A DNA stretch of 64,000 nucleotides, taken from the NCBI GenBank assembly GCA_028583405.1, contig CM053243.1:49425826-49489825 (forward strand), in the 5' to 3' direction. This DNA comes from Pogonophryne albipinna (lineage: Eukaryota; Chordata; Actinopteri; Perciformes; Artedidraconidae). Shown here one piece after another: positions 33,433 to 44,888 of the stretch. Below the pieces are notes generated by a model. It saw only the letters and a program-made list of their open reading frames with translations. It was not told the origin of the DNA and did not search any database. Within the stretch, counting starts at the first letter, position 1. Each line of letters opens with the position of its first letter. The translations under genes and the position numbers were made by a program.

Positions 33433-35941
33433 ATGGTAAGTTACGTGCTTTGCTTTCTTATTTTTGTATTAATTGTATTGTATTTGTTGAAAATGCTCTC
33501 TTTCATGTGCACTCTGGACCTCTTTGAATTGTGTGCTTAATAAAGTCATTATTACCAACTCACGTTGTTGGCCTCGTTAGCTCAATATCGTCATGTAACT
33601 TACCCACTACTTGGCTGTATAATTCCTATAATGTTCATTATTGTTAGTCCATAAGTTAATAGGGACCCATTGCTTTTCAAAAGTAAATTATAGCTATCTT
33701 GCAAGCCGATTAAACATTGTACTTAATCACCACAGCCAACATTAGCCCCGCTTCAGAACGGAGAACTTGCTAGCTAGCTAACAACTGGCGCGAAGGCACG
33801 TGGTTATCTTTTACTTGGTTTAACCCTCGGGTCAGTCGCTTTCATTTGGCCAGCTCGCTGCCTTTTAGAGTCATGTTTGTGCACTCTAACTGTTATCCAA
33901 TGTACATATTCAGCCTTTTACACAATATTTAATAGCTTTATTCTTATTTTTTTTACAGCCTAAGGCAAAGAAGAAGAATCAGGTCCCAAAAGAGGAGTCG
34001 AGGATGGAGTTGATCAAAGAGGATCTAGATGGTAAATTGTATATCCCTTAACTAAGAAGTACAACTTAAATAATTTCCTTGTCAAACTTGATTTTAACAT
34101 TCATGTCCTCTATTCATTTTGTGAGTTTATTGTTCTTATGCCATAGGTCCTGAATATACAGAAAGCTTGGCCCCAAGTTGCAGTTCTAGCCTTGGATCAG
34201 GTGATTTATTTTTTCTTGCATTGATTCTTTGTGTTGGTAGTTTATAAACATGAAACTATATGGCTCGTTCATCCTGAGATGGAAATTGTTGCCAGATTTA
34301 GCCCATGCACCTCCTTAAGTTATGGTAAAAAATTAACAGCTCGTCAAAATTCTGAGACTGTATACAATTGTACGACTTGAGACAATTCACTTCAGTAGCC
34401 TTCCAAGGACAAATGTAAGCTTAAAGAGAACCCAACATGTAAATAAATGTTGCTGTTATATTGTGCTTTATAGAATAAAAGCACACATCGCCTCCATGTT
34501 CATGTTTGGCCACTCAATGATACATTTACATATTCACAACATAGTGATCACTAATACATAAAAAGTGTAGTTTTTCCTTACCACTGTGCATGCTCATGTG
34601 GGTAAAAGTTGGGTCTCTGTAAACTGTAAGTACAGTCTTGACCTGCTCTATAGGAAAAGTTGCGATTTGGAGCTGCAAAGAAATACTTGTAATTTAATTC
34701 ATATCTGATCATTAATATGACAAACAGTGGTGATGATAAGCAGTACACTGTAACTGACATGGCCGATGTTGACTAGGGAAACCACATATTATCTGTTGTC
34801 TCTTTTGGGAGAGGGGAAGTGGATAATTGTATACATTTTTTATTTTATCGGCTGCTACTTTATGGTTTTAAAATCCTTGAGGTTCATCAAGTTAAGGCAC
34901 AAACCATAATCGCAATCATCTGTGTTCGATCTGGCCCATGACCTTTGTTACTCGCCATCCTCTCTCTGTCTCTCCAATAAGTTTCCTGTTACTCAAGACT
35001 GTATCATAATCTTTATTGTAATCTTCTCTCAAACTGTCCTTTTGTTTTTTAAGGATCAATCTCAAGATTGGAATTCCTAGAGACCAAGATCGAATGGCAA
35101 GATAAAATGATAAAAGATCTTGGAAGAGAGCGCAATTTCTTACACGAGCAAGTCTTGGGGTTGAAGAAGAAATCAAGTGAGTGATTCGAGAAGAAACTGC
35201 ACATTTGTATTCAATTGTTATAGAAGGTGTGATGTTATGTATCTCCTCATAACAAGCTGATCAGTGTGTCATCTGTCATCCGTTGAATTTAAGCTCAATC
35301 AAAAGTCCTTACTTTGGAAGAGGATGTCAGCATGTCCGAAGATGACACTTCCCAAATTCCTGCAGACCTCAGTGATTCCTCAGACAGTGATGTTGTCATC
35401 CCAAAAAAGAAGCAACATAGCATACGGAATCCTGCATCTCCAGATGCGGCTGTGCCTGGGCGAGCTCATATGAGAGGTGAACAACTAAATATCATGAAAA
35501 GTAATAATGATAAAGATCAGATAAGCAGATGTTGCCATCCCTAGAGTATGCTTTATAGTTATTTTTAAAGAGAAATGTCAGTTGTTTAGGCCATTCTTAG
35601 CGCAATCTGCTGGACAGAATTATTAGTCTGTGTACTCATCCCTTGTGTATTTGTTTGTTTTTTCCAGTCAAAGGGCCAGCGGAGGTTGTCCATACTGTAG
35701 GTACAAAAAGGTCCTGAAAACCTTCGGACGCGTTCGCACAATGTCTGAAGCCTTCAGGATAAATAATGTGGATCGGGGAACCATAAAGATGACTGCTCCA
35801 ATTGCAGAGCTCAAGATTGTGGACCCAGACACATTCAAGACCCTCAAGTTTGATCCTGCAATAGACACCCTGCTTTCATTTGCCAAGAAGTGTGCAAGAA
35901 GTGTGCAACAAATGTTACCGTCGATAGAAAGGCCAAAATAG
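33433..35941 (+). CDS. CCDC106-like coiled-coil protein of the Merlin-like element, copy 1
   Basis: The exons are 33,433-33,435 (ATG only), 33,959-34,031, 34,147-34,200, 35,054-35,176, 35,306-35,476 and 35,668-35,941. The first five joins are GT-AG and in frame. The start is PKAKKKNQVPKEE. Exon 4 is a coiled coil (FLETKIEWQDKMIKDLGRER). Exon 5 is acidic-serine then basic (SDSSDSDVVIPKKKQ). The last exon has RYKKVLKTFGRVRTMSEAF, then NNVDRGTIKMTAPIAELKIV and FDPAIDTLLSFAKKC. The Arg-Tyr-Lys-Lys start, the Val-Asp-Arg block and the Pro-Ile-Ala-Glu-Leu block are those of vertebrate CCDC106, a nuclear protein. Two problems exist in the last exon: its phase does not fit the acceptor at 35,668 (one at 35,685 would fit), and an 11-bp duplication shifts the frame at about 35,892. 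The role in transposition is inferred (DNA-binding partner). Confidence 0.8.
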
Positions 35942-36134
35942 AGGACATGAAAGCCAAAGGCAAGCTTCTTCCCTTGCTGATGAAGTATTAAAGGGCTGGT
36001 TTTATCGGTTTAGATAAGGTGTACTGGAAGAGTTGTATATTTAAATGTGAGTTTAGTACCCTCAAGAGCAAGTTCAGCTTTTATATTTACCTATCTATTT
36101 TTATTAAAAAGTACAGGTGTGTTGTGAGCCTTGG

Positions 36135-36323
36135 AGACACTTTAAATGTTTGTGATGTGTCTGAACCTCTCTTAAGTGGTTACATTTGAATAAAACAGAT
36201 ATTTAAACGTCTGCCTACTTTGTTCATGTGCTGTTGAGGTTAATTTCAGTAGTTGTGTGCTATAATGTATTTACAAAAGTATGAAGAGGAGGCAACTTTA
36301 GAATAGGGAACCTGTTCAGGTCA
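36135..36323. repeat. inner part of right terminal inverted repeat, copy 1
   Basis: It is the reverse complement of about 26,070-26,249. It contains the CCDC106-like poly(A) signal (GAATAAAACAG at about 36,189). It stops at CAGGTCA where the L2 LINE begins. Confidence 0.85.
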
Positions 36324-36519
36324 TTTTGAGGCAAGACAAGACAAGTTTATTTATATAGCACCTTTCAACACAAGGCAATTCAAAGTGCTTTACAAAAAAT
36401 GAAAGACATTAAGAAAATGGCATTTAAAACCAGTCATTAAAAAGAAAAGATAATAAAATAAACATTAAAAGAAAAAATACATGGATAAAAGTTACAGTGC
36501 AGTTTAAGATGTAAATAGT

Positions 36520-38518
36520 TCAATTAAAAGCAGCGGCAAAAAGAAAAGTTTTCAGTCTGGATTTAAAAGTACTCAGAGTTGCAGCGGACCTGCAGGTTTC
36601 TGGGAGTTTGTTCCAGATATTTGGAGCATAATAACTGAACGCTGCTTTACCATGTTTAGTTCTGACTCTGGGGACAGAAAGCTGACCAGTCCCTGAAGAC
36701 CTGAGAGATCTGGATGGTTCATAATTTAGCAGGAGGTCAGAAATGTATTTTGGGCCTAAACCATTCAAAGCTTTATAAACCAGCAGCAGTATTTTGAAAT
36801 CTATTCTTTGACACACAGGAAGCCAGTGTAAAGACTTCAGAACAGGAGTGATGTGATCCACTTTCTTAGTGTCAGTGAGGACTCGAGCAGCAGCGTTCTG
36901 AATTAGCTGCAGCTTTCTAATAGATTTTTTAGTGAGACCTGTGAAGACACCATTACAGTAGTCCAGTCTACTGAAGATAAAAGCATGGACAAGTTTTTTC
37001 CAAATCCTGCTGTGACATTAGTCTTTTAATCCTAGATATATTCTTTAGGTGATAGTATGCTGATTTAGTAATTATTTTAATGTGACTGTTGAAACTCAGG
37101 TCAGAGTCCATGACTACACCTAGATTTCTGGCTTTATCTGTTGTTTTGAACATTGCAGACTGAAGCTCAGCGCTAACTTTTATACGTTCTGCCTTGGCTC
37201 CAAAAACCATTACCTCAGTTTTATCTTTGTTTAATTGGAGAAAGTTCTGACACATCCAGTCATTGATTTGTTCAATGCACTTACTCAGTGTTTGAATTGG
37301 AGCATAGTCTCCTGGTGAAATTGTTATGTAAATTTGTGTGTCATCCGCATAGCTATGGTAACTTATTTTGTTGTTTTTCATTATCTGAGCCAGTGGTAGC
37401 ATGTAGATGTTAAAGAGAAGAGGCCCCAAGATGGAGCCTTGAGGTACCCCACATGTCATATTTGTCAACTCAGATGTGTATTTACCAATAGAAACAACGT
37501 TTTTTCTGTCCTTTAAGTAGGATTCAAACCAATTTAGAACTGTTTCCGAAAGTCCCACCCAGTTTTCTAGTCGGTCGAGTAATATGTTGTGGTCAACAGT
37601 ATCAAACGCAGCACTGAGATCTAATAATACTAACACTGAAGTTCTGCCACTGTCTGTGTTTAAGTGGATGTCATTGAAGACCTTTACAAGAGCAGTCTCA
37701 GTGCTGTGGTTTGGACGAAAGCCTGACTGGAACATATCGAAACAACTATTTAAATGCAAGAAATTACTCAACTGTTGAAAAACAACTTTTTCAATGATTT
37801 TACCTAGAAATGGGAGGTTTGATATGGGCCTGTAATTGTTCATTACTGAAGCATCTAGATTATTATTTTTTAAGAGCGGTTTAATGACTGCAGTTTTCAG
37901 GGCCTGTGGAAAAATACCTGAGTGAAGAGATGTGTTTACTATATGAAGTAGATCTGAGGCCATGCAACGAAAAACATCTTTGAAAAATCCGGTTGGAATA
38001 ATATCAAGGCAGCAGGAGGAGGATTTCAGAAGTTGAATAATGTCCTCTAGGTTTTTATCATTAATCTGATGGAATTGTGTCATGGTGTTTGAATTGATAT
38101 TAGGTGGACATAGGGACAACACATTTGCTGTACCTGATGCAGAGGCACTGACTGCTTGTCTGATTTTCTGAATTTTGTCAGTGAAGAAGGAGGCAAAATC
38201 ATTGCATAGAAATTCAGAGGCTACTGACACTGGGGGGTTAGTTAGTCTGTCGACGGTAGCAAACAAGGCACGTGCATTGTTTTTGTTTTTGGTAATGATG
38301 TCAGAGAAGAAAGACTGTCGTGCGTTTTTCAATTCCAAATTATAAAGGCCAAGTCTCTCTTTATAGATTTCAAAGTGAACCTGGAGATTTTTTTTTCGCC
38401 ACCTACGTTCAGCTTTTCGACACTCTCTTTTTTCTGCTCTCACGGTCATGGCCTTTTTCCATGGAGATATTTTCTTCCCAGTCACTTCCTTTACCTTAGT
38501 TGGAGCAATGGCATCTAT
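36520..38518 (-). pseudogene. L2 ORF2 reverse transcriptase, copy 1
   Basis: It contains [94 protein letters not shown], catalytic [12 protein letters not shown] and [16 protein letters not shown]. An extra T in the run at 36,991 shifts the frame after MSQQDLEK, so the C-terminal part ([14 protein letters not shown] ... ) is in another frame. The copy in unit 2 lacks this extra T and is open to its end. Confidence 0.92.
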
Positions 38519-39546
38519 AACATTTTTGAATTAAAATGATCTACTAGCTCATTTACTAAAATGTTAGCAGGGGCAAGTGTGGAAGAAAAATTCTGAGTAA
38601 ACATTTCCCTAGTATTTTCAGTTAAATATCGCTTTGTGGTTACCTCTTTTTGAACATTTTTGTGAACAGAAATAGAGCTCTCAAAGAAAACACAGGAATG
38701 ATCAGAGAGTGCAACATCAGTCACCACAACCTCAGAGATATTCAGACCCTTTGAGATAATTAAGTCCAGAGTGTGCCCCTTATTGTGCGTGGGCTCCGTC
38801 ACATGCTGAGTCAGTCCATAGTTATCAAGAACACAAAACAGTTCTTTATCCCCTCTGTCCTGGGGGTTGTCAACATGGATGTTAAAATCACCAACAATGA
38901 CTAGACGGTCAAAGTCAATACACACTATAGACAGCAGTTCAGTAAAATCATTAGAAAAGCTTGCACAGTATTTGGGTGGTCTATAGATATTTAGGAACAG
39001 AGCTCGAGAGGAGCATTTCAGCTGAAGGGCCACATATTCAAAAGAAGCAAAGTTCCCATAAGATGTCTTCCTGCATTGAAGGGAATCATTGAACAGAATA
39101 GCAACTCCACCCCCTTTCTTATGCATTCTTTCCTGACTCATAAAACTAAAGTTGGGAGGGGTTGATTCAATAAGAACAGCTGCACTGTTATTTTGTTCAA
39201 TCCAAGTTTCCGTTAAAAACATAAAATCAAGATTGTGCTCAGTGATAAAATCATTGATTAAAAATGTTTTTCCTGCCAGAGACCTGACATTTAATAAAGC
39301 TAGTTTAAGTTTGTTAGATACACTATCAGTAAGATGTTTTGTGACAAGCTGTGGCTGACATGGAATCACTGCTAAATTTGATAAAGTCACACAAACGTTT
39401 GAGCACTTCCTGTTTCTAAGCTGATTCACCGCTCTTAATCTATTACCTATCAACACAGATATCGGCAAAGCTACTGGCAGGCAGGGCCCCGGCATGTCCT
39501 GGAAAGAGTTGAGAGTGCCATACGCCCTTGAGCCTGGACCCAGCAC
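38515..39546 (-). CDS. L2 ORF2 endonuclease domain, copy 1
   Basis: Open for 343 codons. Motifs: LALLNVRSLAGKTFLINDFI, LTETWIEQNN, GGGVAILFND, IYRPPKY, VGDFNIHVDNP (active-site Asp and Asn present), HTLDLIISKG, VALSDHSCVF. It stops at NSKML because, compared with L2 copy A at 10,280, seven bases are missing in the linker; the RT frame therefore starts separately. The same deletion is in unit 2. Confidence 0.88.
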   Translation of the reverse strand: MLGPGSRAYGTLNSFQDMPGPCLPVALPISVLIGNRLRAVNQLRNRKCSNVCVTLSNLAVIPCQPQLVTKHLTDSVSNKLKLALLNVRSLAGKTFLINDFITEHNLDFMFLTETWIEQNNSAAVLIESTPPNFSFMSQERMHKKGGGVAILFNDSLQCRKTSYGNFASFEYVALQLKCSSRALFLNIYRPPKYCASFSNDFTELLSIVCIDFDRLVIVGDFNIHVDNPQDRGDKELFCVLDNYGLTQHVTEPTHNKGHTLDLIISKGLNISEVVVTDVALSDHSCVFFESSISVHKNVQKEVTTKRYLTENTREMFTQNFSSTLAPANILVNELVDHFNSKML

Positions 39547-40008
39547 ATATCAGTAAGAGTTTGTTGCGTTTTGTACACACACATCCTTATCAGGCTTCGG
39601 AGACTGCAGATGCTTTCTTGAAGGGAGGGGAGGTGGTTGACGTAAGCACGGTGATGGAGATGGTGCGGGGGTAAAGGACATGCTGCCAGGGGGGGGAGGT
39701 GGTTGAAGTAGGCACGGTGATGAAGACGGGGGAGATGGTGCGCGTCTCTGCGGTGATTTTGGTGGCCGTCGTTGAGGAGCGGTGGTAAAGGACATGCTGC
39801 CAACCCTGCGTATCGCCTTAGTTTGGTCTTTGAACTTCAGGAAGGAATCGGTGCCATCCCTCTGTATCTCCTTCGTGTGTGCAGCGATCTCCAGGAGGGT
39901 GGGCGAGGGTGAAAGGGTGAATGGAGAGTAGAGAGAGCTGTGGGGTGAAGGAAGAGTATCCTCAGAGGTGATAGGAAGCGTGAGACAGGTGCAGGTGCAG
40001 AGCCTCAC

Positions 40009-41345
40009 CTGTCATTCTCCAATGTAACGGAAAAAAAGAATAATAATACAAATAATAATAATAATAAAATGTGTCCACTGATCTGTGTTGTAAATGTGAT
40101 TTCTGTTTGATTCCAATCGCTTTTTATAGTAAAAATCGGCTAATTTGCCGAGCTCCGCTACAACTACGGGGAGCGATGAGATTGAGAAGTGAGGCAGGGA
40201 CGAGCTCTGCCTCACAGAAGCCCACAGTAACTGGCTGGAGCACGGGCACTAATTTAGCGCGGGCACTTATTTTGTGAGCGCGCTCAAGCCAGTTACTGTG
40301 TGGTGAGGTGAGGCACAGATGAGCTCTGCCTCACCTCAGAATGCGTCACCCCACAGAAACTGTCTGGAAAGCGGGCCCTAAGCGCATGCCTGCACCATCT
40401 CACTGTATGTTACCAATGTAATGTTTGTAGATCCCTTTATTACATGTGTCCTCGCCATCCATAGTCTCTAAATAACTTATTTCACGTATAAATGATATTT
40501 AAGCTCGCTGGTCTCATCATACAACGGCAATGAAAAAAGCACCAGGGGAGGCAGCCACAACCTCTGCCGCACTGAAGGGGGCGCAAGTGAGCCCACAGGT
40601 TCTTGTTGCTACTGTTATTCTACGCAGAGACGGTAGACGAAAACAACAAGCTAGGCTTTTGAAACTAGAGGAAGATAAGGAGGACTTTTACAAAAAAGTA
40701 ATAAAGATTGTTGTCCAGAAGGATAGCATGGACTTCATCTTCAAGTCAAGGTAAGACCCCAATTGTAATGAAAATTGGATCTTACTAAGAGAGAACAATC
40801 CAATATTTAGATTTTGGGTATCCTTTTGTTGAACGGTCCGTTTAAAATGAATCGAAGCATCAGACTAAAAAGGCTTTTGAAAATAACAGAATATTTCGAT
40901 TAAAGGTGGGCTAGGTAAGTTTGAGAAACCGGCTCGAGATACACTTTTTGTTATATTCCATGGAATGTTATTAACATCCCGATAGCAATGAATATCTGAA
41001 GTGCTTTGACAAAAAATACATAAAAACATTTCATCTGTGGAAGCCGTAGTACTGTAAAAAGCACGACCACTCATTTTAGCCGGCCCGGCTAAAATAACCT
41101 GCCTGTCAGCCTTCCATCTGTGCACAAACTTATCTCGTGCCCTCATTGGTCATGTGCACGTTCGTGTGTGTTGGAGGAGGGGCTGTGTATTTTCAAATTC
41201 TCGCGCACTCGAGCTGGTTTCTCCCTTATATATATATCTCCAAAATTACCTACCCCACCTTTAAGGTCAAAATATATAATATTTGTAAATCTGACTCTGA
41301 AAGAGTCAGTGCCTCACCAGCCATGAACCTCACCGCACGTCACTG
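40009..41345. mobile_element. transposon nested between L2 ORF1 and ORF2, copy 1
   Basis: The right end, read inverted, is CAGTGACGTGCGGTGAGG, a terminus of the hAT kind. The left end near 40,009 is not resolved. Inside are CTGCCTCACC palindromic phrases (40,190-40,350), an open segment with a GT donor (40,530-40,751, MKKAPGEAATTSA... ending FKSR|GTAAGA) of unknown function, and a TTAA MITE. L2 ORF1 coding resumes on its right side. Confidence 0.5.
40904..41260. mobile_element. 357-bp TTAA MITE, copy 1
   Basis: The left end AGGTGGGCTAGGTAAGTTTG and right end, AGGTGGGGTAGGTAATTTTG on the minus strand, are inverted. TTAA flanks both sides (40,900-40,903 and 41,261-41,264). The TTAA duplication points to a piggyBac-type mobiliser. 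Confidence 0.82.
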
Positions 41346-42601
41346 GTGATAGGGGGGTGAAGGGCAGTGGGGACTCCTCCATTTGTCTCCCATAATCAAG
41401 ACATTCCTCAGGCGGGTGCAGTGATAGATTTTCAAGGTTTTCTGAGCGATGTGTTGTGTCTTTCTCTTGTTTTGATTCCTCTTGTTGCTTGTCCTTGGCA
41501 GAGGGAACAGATTGATGACTAGGCAGTTGAATACGTTAGAGATAAACAATTTCACTCCTGACTTGTTCAGGCAAACTCCATTTGCCTTAAAAAGATGTCT
41601 GCGGTCCCAGAAAAAGTTAAAGTTGTCAATATAATTGACCGAATGGTCAATACAGACAGTTGAAAGCCAGGTGTTCAGTGCAAACAATCTGCTGAATCTC
41701 TCCACTCCTCTTTTGACTGGCGGTAGAGGGCCACTGATGAACACCTCTGCATTTAGAGAGCTGACATTTAAAGTCTTCTTTCAGCACTTCTGATTGTTGT
41801 TTCACAACATCATTTGTTCCAATGTGCAGTACCACATTCTTCACAGTCGGATGTTCAGCCCCAATATGCAGGATCTTCTCAGCCAAGTCAGAGACCACAT
41901 CCTTGGGAAAACAGAGTACTTTGGTGTTGTTCTTACTACACAGACTTTTTACATCTCTTACAGCAGAGTCACCCACAATCAGAGTTTCAGGCCCAGTCGT
42001 TAGCTTTCCCTCTAGCCTTTTACTTTTGGAGTAGCTATTGGTCCTTACCCTGCTGTGTGAAGAGGACAGGTTATCCAGGTCATCAGAAAGAGATCTCCGG
42101 TTCTGTGTCAGCGGAGCGTATCTGTTCTGGATTGGCACACTTGGTGGTTTAGGAAGATTGTTTGTAATTCTCCCTTTAGCAGCTGTCCACTGCTGTTTCC
42201 TAGTATGAATAGGGGTTGAAGAGGCGCTCTTCCTGGGTGATAACAATGCAGGCCAGCCGGTCGCATCACAGATTTCAGAGCGCTGGGCTCTGCCTGTTGT
42301 TCGTCCTCCCAAATCCCATGGAAATGATTTACTCTTCGGCCTTGCACCCAGAGAGTTCCAGGGAGGACTACCACTTGTAGATTTATTACACACAGCCCTC
42401 CTGTTCCTTGGAATCCTTGTAGCTGCTAACTAGCTTTGAGTTAGCATGCCTTTGTCCATTATTTTGCAACACTGGTAAAGTGGTGTCATTCCAACCTAGT
42501 CCATTCACTTCCACGTTAACTTCCAACCGTTGCATTTTCATTTCCAACACGGCCATCTTCTGTAGAAGTTTGTGGAAGTCATCTGTAGAGAACGGAGGCA
42601 T
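41346..42601 (-). pseudogene. L2 ORF1, SGNH esterase-like, copy 1 (frameshifted)
   Basis: The N-terminal frame starts at MPPFSTDDFHKLLQK (42,601) with a coiled-coil segment (MAVLEMKMQRLEVNVEVNG). The frame changes near 42,390, then runs to 41,647 with TLIVGDSAVRDVKSLC and VVLHIGTNDVVKQQ (GDS and GTND blocks). It changes again near 41,740 to VFISGPLPPVKRGVERFSRL and LFKANGVCLNKSGVKL, the final esterase block. It is the same kind of protein as at 14.7-15.6 kb but without the Pro-Ala repeat expansion. Confidence 0.8.
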
Positions 42602-42868
42602 TTTGCTGCTAACTAGCTTAAGCTAAATAGCATGCCAGGCTTTAGCTGTTGCCAGGCCACGCTACTGTAAGACTGAGGTCGTCGTAAAAATATTGAAATA
42701 TGGCTGAAACCCTCCGTCTATTTACGAAGAATAACTGTCCCAGTGATAGGTTAATGTCCAGGAGCCGCTGCTCGAAGTTTTCAGAAAAGAAAAATAGAAA
42801 AACAGCATAAAAAAGTAAGCAGAGGCAAGAGCAAGCAGAAAAGCGTCTGCACTGTAAGAAGGCTACAC

Positions 42869-43334
42869 ATTAGAGTCAAATTACTAGCTTATTGGTTATG
42901 AACAAGACTTCACTTTAGAATAGGGAACATGTTCTTAGATATAAATACCTAATTTTTAGTTAATTAGAGACAATTAACACTTGTAGTTTCATGTCTTGTT
43001 ACATAAGAATAGATCATATTTGTTAAGTGTTATTAAGGGAGAATTACTATTCTTGTGGTACTACTGCCTTATTAGGCCCATATTGAGCAGAGCATATTAA
43101 GACCCAAACTCATGAACAACAACTTCCTGACTTGCAACAAATAAGCACTAATTAGAGGGTTATTGAGGAAAAACTCTCAACTAATGGCTTATTACTTGTA
43201 GAATATGGTCATGCAGAATAAGGCATTAATAAATGTTTTATAATGACTAATAAAGAGCCAATATACTGCTAATATGCATGTTAATTAGCAACTAGTTGAT
43301 GGTTAATTTGTGTACCTTAATATAAAGTGTTACC
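42869..43334. repeat. outer part of right terminal inverted repeat, copy 1
   Basis: It is the reverse complement of the outer left repeat, starting at ATTAGAGTCAAA and ending AAAGTGTTACC at 43,334. It holds one 83-bp unit where the left arm has three. The target duplication AAGGTTTC follows. Confidence 0.9.
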
Positions 43335-43859
43335 AAGGTTTCAAATGTATTCATTATTGTATGAACATGTTTTAATTGGGGGGTGGATGTCACATCCTCT
43401 AGGGGGGTCCGGGGGTACTTTTTAAAGTAAAATGCTTCAATCTGGTGCACTTTGAGCACACAATTACTAGAGACCTCATAGGAGGTACAACTCTAAAGCA
43501 CCCATATGAAAAAGATCGGTTTACATTTTAAAAACCAAATAAGTATGTGAACATAACCATTAACCTACCGTAGCCAATAACAAATAAATGTAACATATTT
43601 ATTTATTTTATCCTTATTATTAATATTGTAGTTATTAAATGAAAATCACTCATCAAACAAAAGTAGCTTCTCTTAAAACTTTAAGAAAATAAAGTGCAAA
43701 CGTGGACACAAATATAGCCAACGGAGCTCTTACAACTGAGGTTATTGCAAATAAATTAAGATAATGAACAACATTACACACACTATAAATCAAATGAAAC
43801 AGGCAATCAGAACAACAAGTCTCTGCTATGTTATTGTGTCCTTTAATTAGTCCACTTCC
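43335..43859 (-). other. hAT 3' region, unit 1
   Basis: Non-coding sequence between the Merlin end and the stop codon of the hAT transposase; AT-rich, with no feature recognised. Unit 2 has the same at 55,421-55,945. Confidence 0.6.
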
Positions 43860-44888
43860 TTAAAGTCCGACACGTCTGGACTTCCTTGCTGCAAATTCAT
43901 TTATTGTATCGTCAAATGATATTTGCCCCGAAACCTCGCGATTGATGCTTATTAAAGCTAATTCATTGAGGCGTTCTTGAGCCATTGACGACCTCAGGTA
44001 TGTTTTAATGAGCTTCAATTTGGAGAAGCTCCTCTCCCCAGCAGCAACTGTCACTGGAATAGTGACAGCGATCCTGAGGGCCACCCACATATTTGGATAC
44101 ACTTCGTTCATTTTCTTCTCCTGTAGGAAAGTCAGAAGTTCCAGGGTGGTCATGTTGGCTTTTGGCAAAGCTGGGAAATTCTGCATCTCCAGTGCAAGTT
44201 CCCTCTTATCCAGGTCTGACTGTCCACCCCAGCTCAGGGTGTTGCTGAGTGTTTCACACTGCTTCGTCAGATCTTCCTTTGGCAGGTCAGGGAAGTTGAG
44301 TAGCACCCCAAACTTTTCCTCTACTTCACCTAAGGCCTTGAATCTCTCCTGCAGTGATGCAATGGAAACATCCACCACCATATTGAAAAAATAAACTTTG
44401 AGTTTCTTTAGTGCATCACTCACTTGCTCCTCCGGGGACTCATAGGAGAACTGTCTCTTGGTTGTTCTCAGCCTCTTCTGCTTGAGAACAGCTTCCACAT
44501 TCATTTGGCCACAGATGTCTTTGGCAGATGTTTGGGCAGAAGCAAATCCATTGCTTCTGTAAATGACCAAAGAAACTTCTGTTTTTCTCAGGAGGTCAAC
44601 AGCAATATCCAGCTGCATTGACACTGATTGCAACATTTTGCTGACATGTTTGATGTTGGTCAGGATGTCATACCATACCACAGTGCATATTGCAAATCGG
44701 TATGATCCAACCTCTTCAGTCAAAGATTGTGCCTCAATTTTTACAACTCCATCTGTGGCTTTATCCCTCACCTCTAGAAGTGCATCTCTGACTTCTGCAG
44801 CCTGATACCTTACAGCCTCTATGCTGTTGATCCGACTCTCCCATCTGGTATCAGACCATGATTTCAATGTGATGTTCACATGGCTTTT
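43860..44888 (-). pseudogene. hAT transposase C-terminal part, truncated by the duplication junction
   Basis: It is identical in reading to the C-terminal 343 codons of the full gene at 55,946. It includes the hAT dimerisation block (VTIPVTVAAGERSFSKLKLI, KTYLRSSMAQERLNELALIS). It lacks the zinc finger and the first catalytic parts because the tandem duplication broke it at 44,888 and joined it to a LINE 3' UTR. Confidence 0.92.

Larger units (their letters stand above)
36324..42868 (-). mobile_element. near full-length L2 LINE (6.5 kb) inserted in the Merlin right terminal repeat, copy 1
   Basis: The left end is the 3' tail read in reverse (GGCAAGACAAGACAAGTTTA, i.e. TATAAATAAACTTG plus CTTGT units). 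The right end is the 5' end. ORF1 (SGNH) and ORF2 (endonuclease, RT) are on the minus strand. The flanks GGTCA and ATTAGAG are contiguous in the left terminal repeat, which proves the boundaries. No clear target duplication is seen. A nested TE lies between ORF1 and ORF2. Confidence 0.9.
32804..44888. repeat. 12.09-kb direct tandem duplication, unit 1
   Basis: It starts in the LINE 3' UTR (GTTCTATTTATG at 32,804) and ends inside the hAT transposase coding sequence (ACATGGCTTTT at 44,888). Unit 2 follows without spacer. By eye I see five differences from unit 2: a one-base length change near 34,963, C/T at 36,650, one extra T in a T-run at 36,991, T/A at 40,107, and one fewer G in a G-run near 41,350. 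Confidence 0.95.

Noticed and set aside
33433..35941. CCDC106-like gene as an ordinary host gene
   Set aside because: It lies strictly between the terminal repeats of a transposon, its poly(A) signal is inside the right repeat, and its partner on the other strand is a transposase. A host origin further back in time remains possible.
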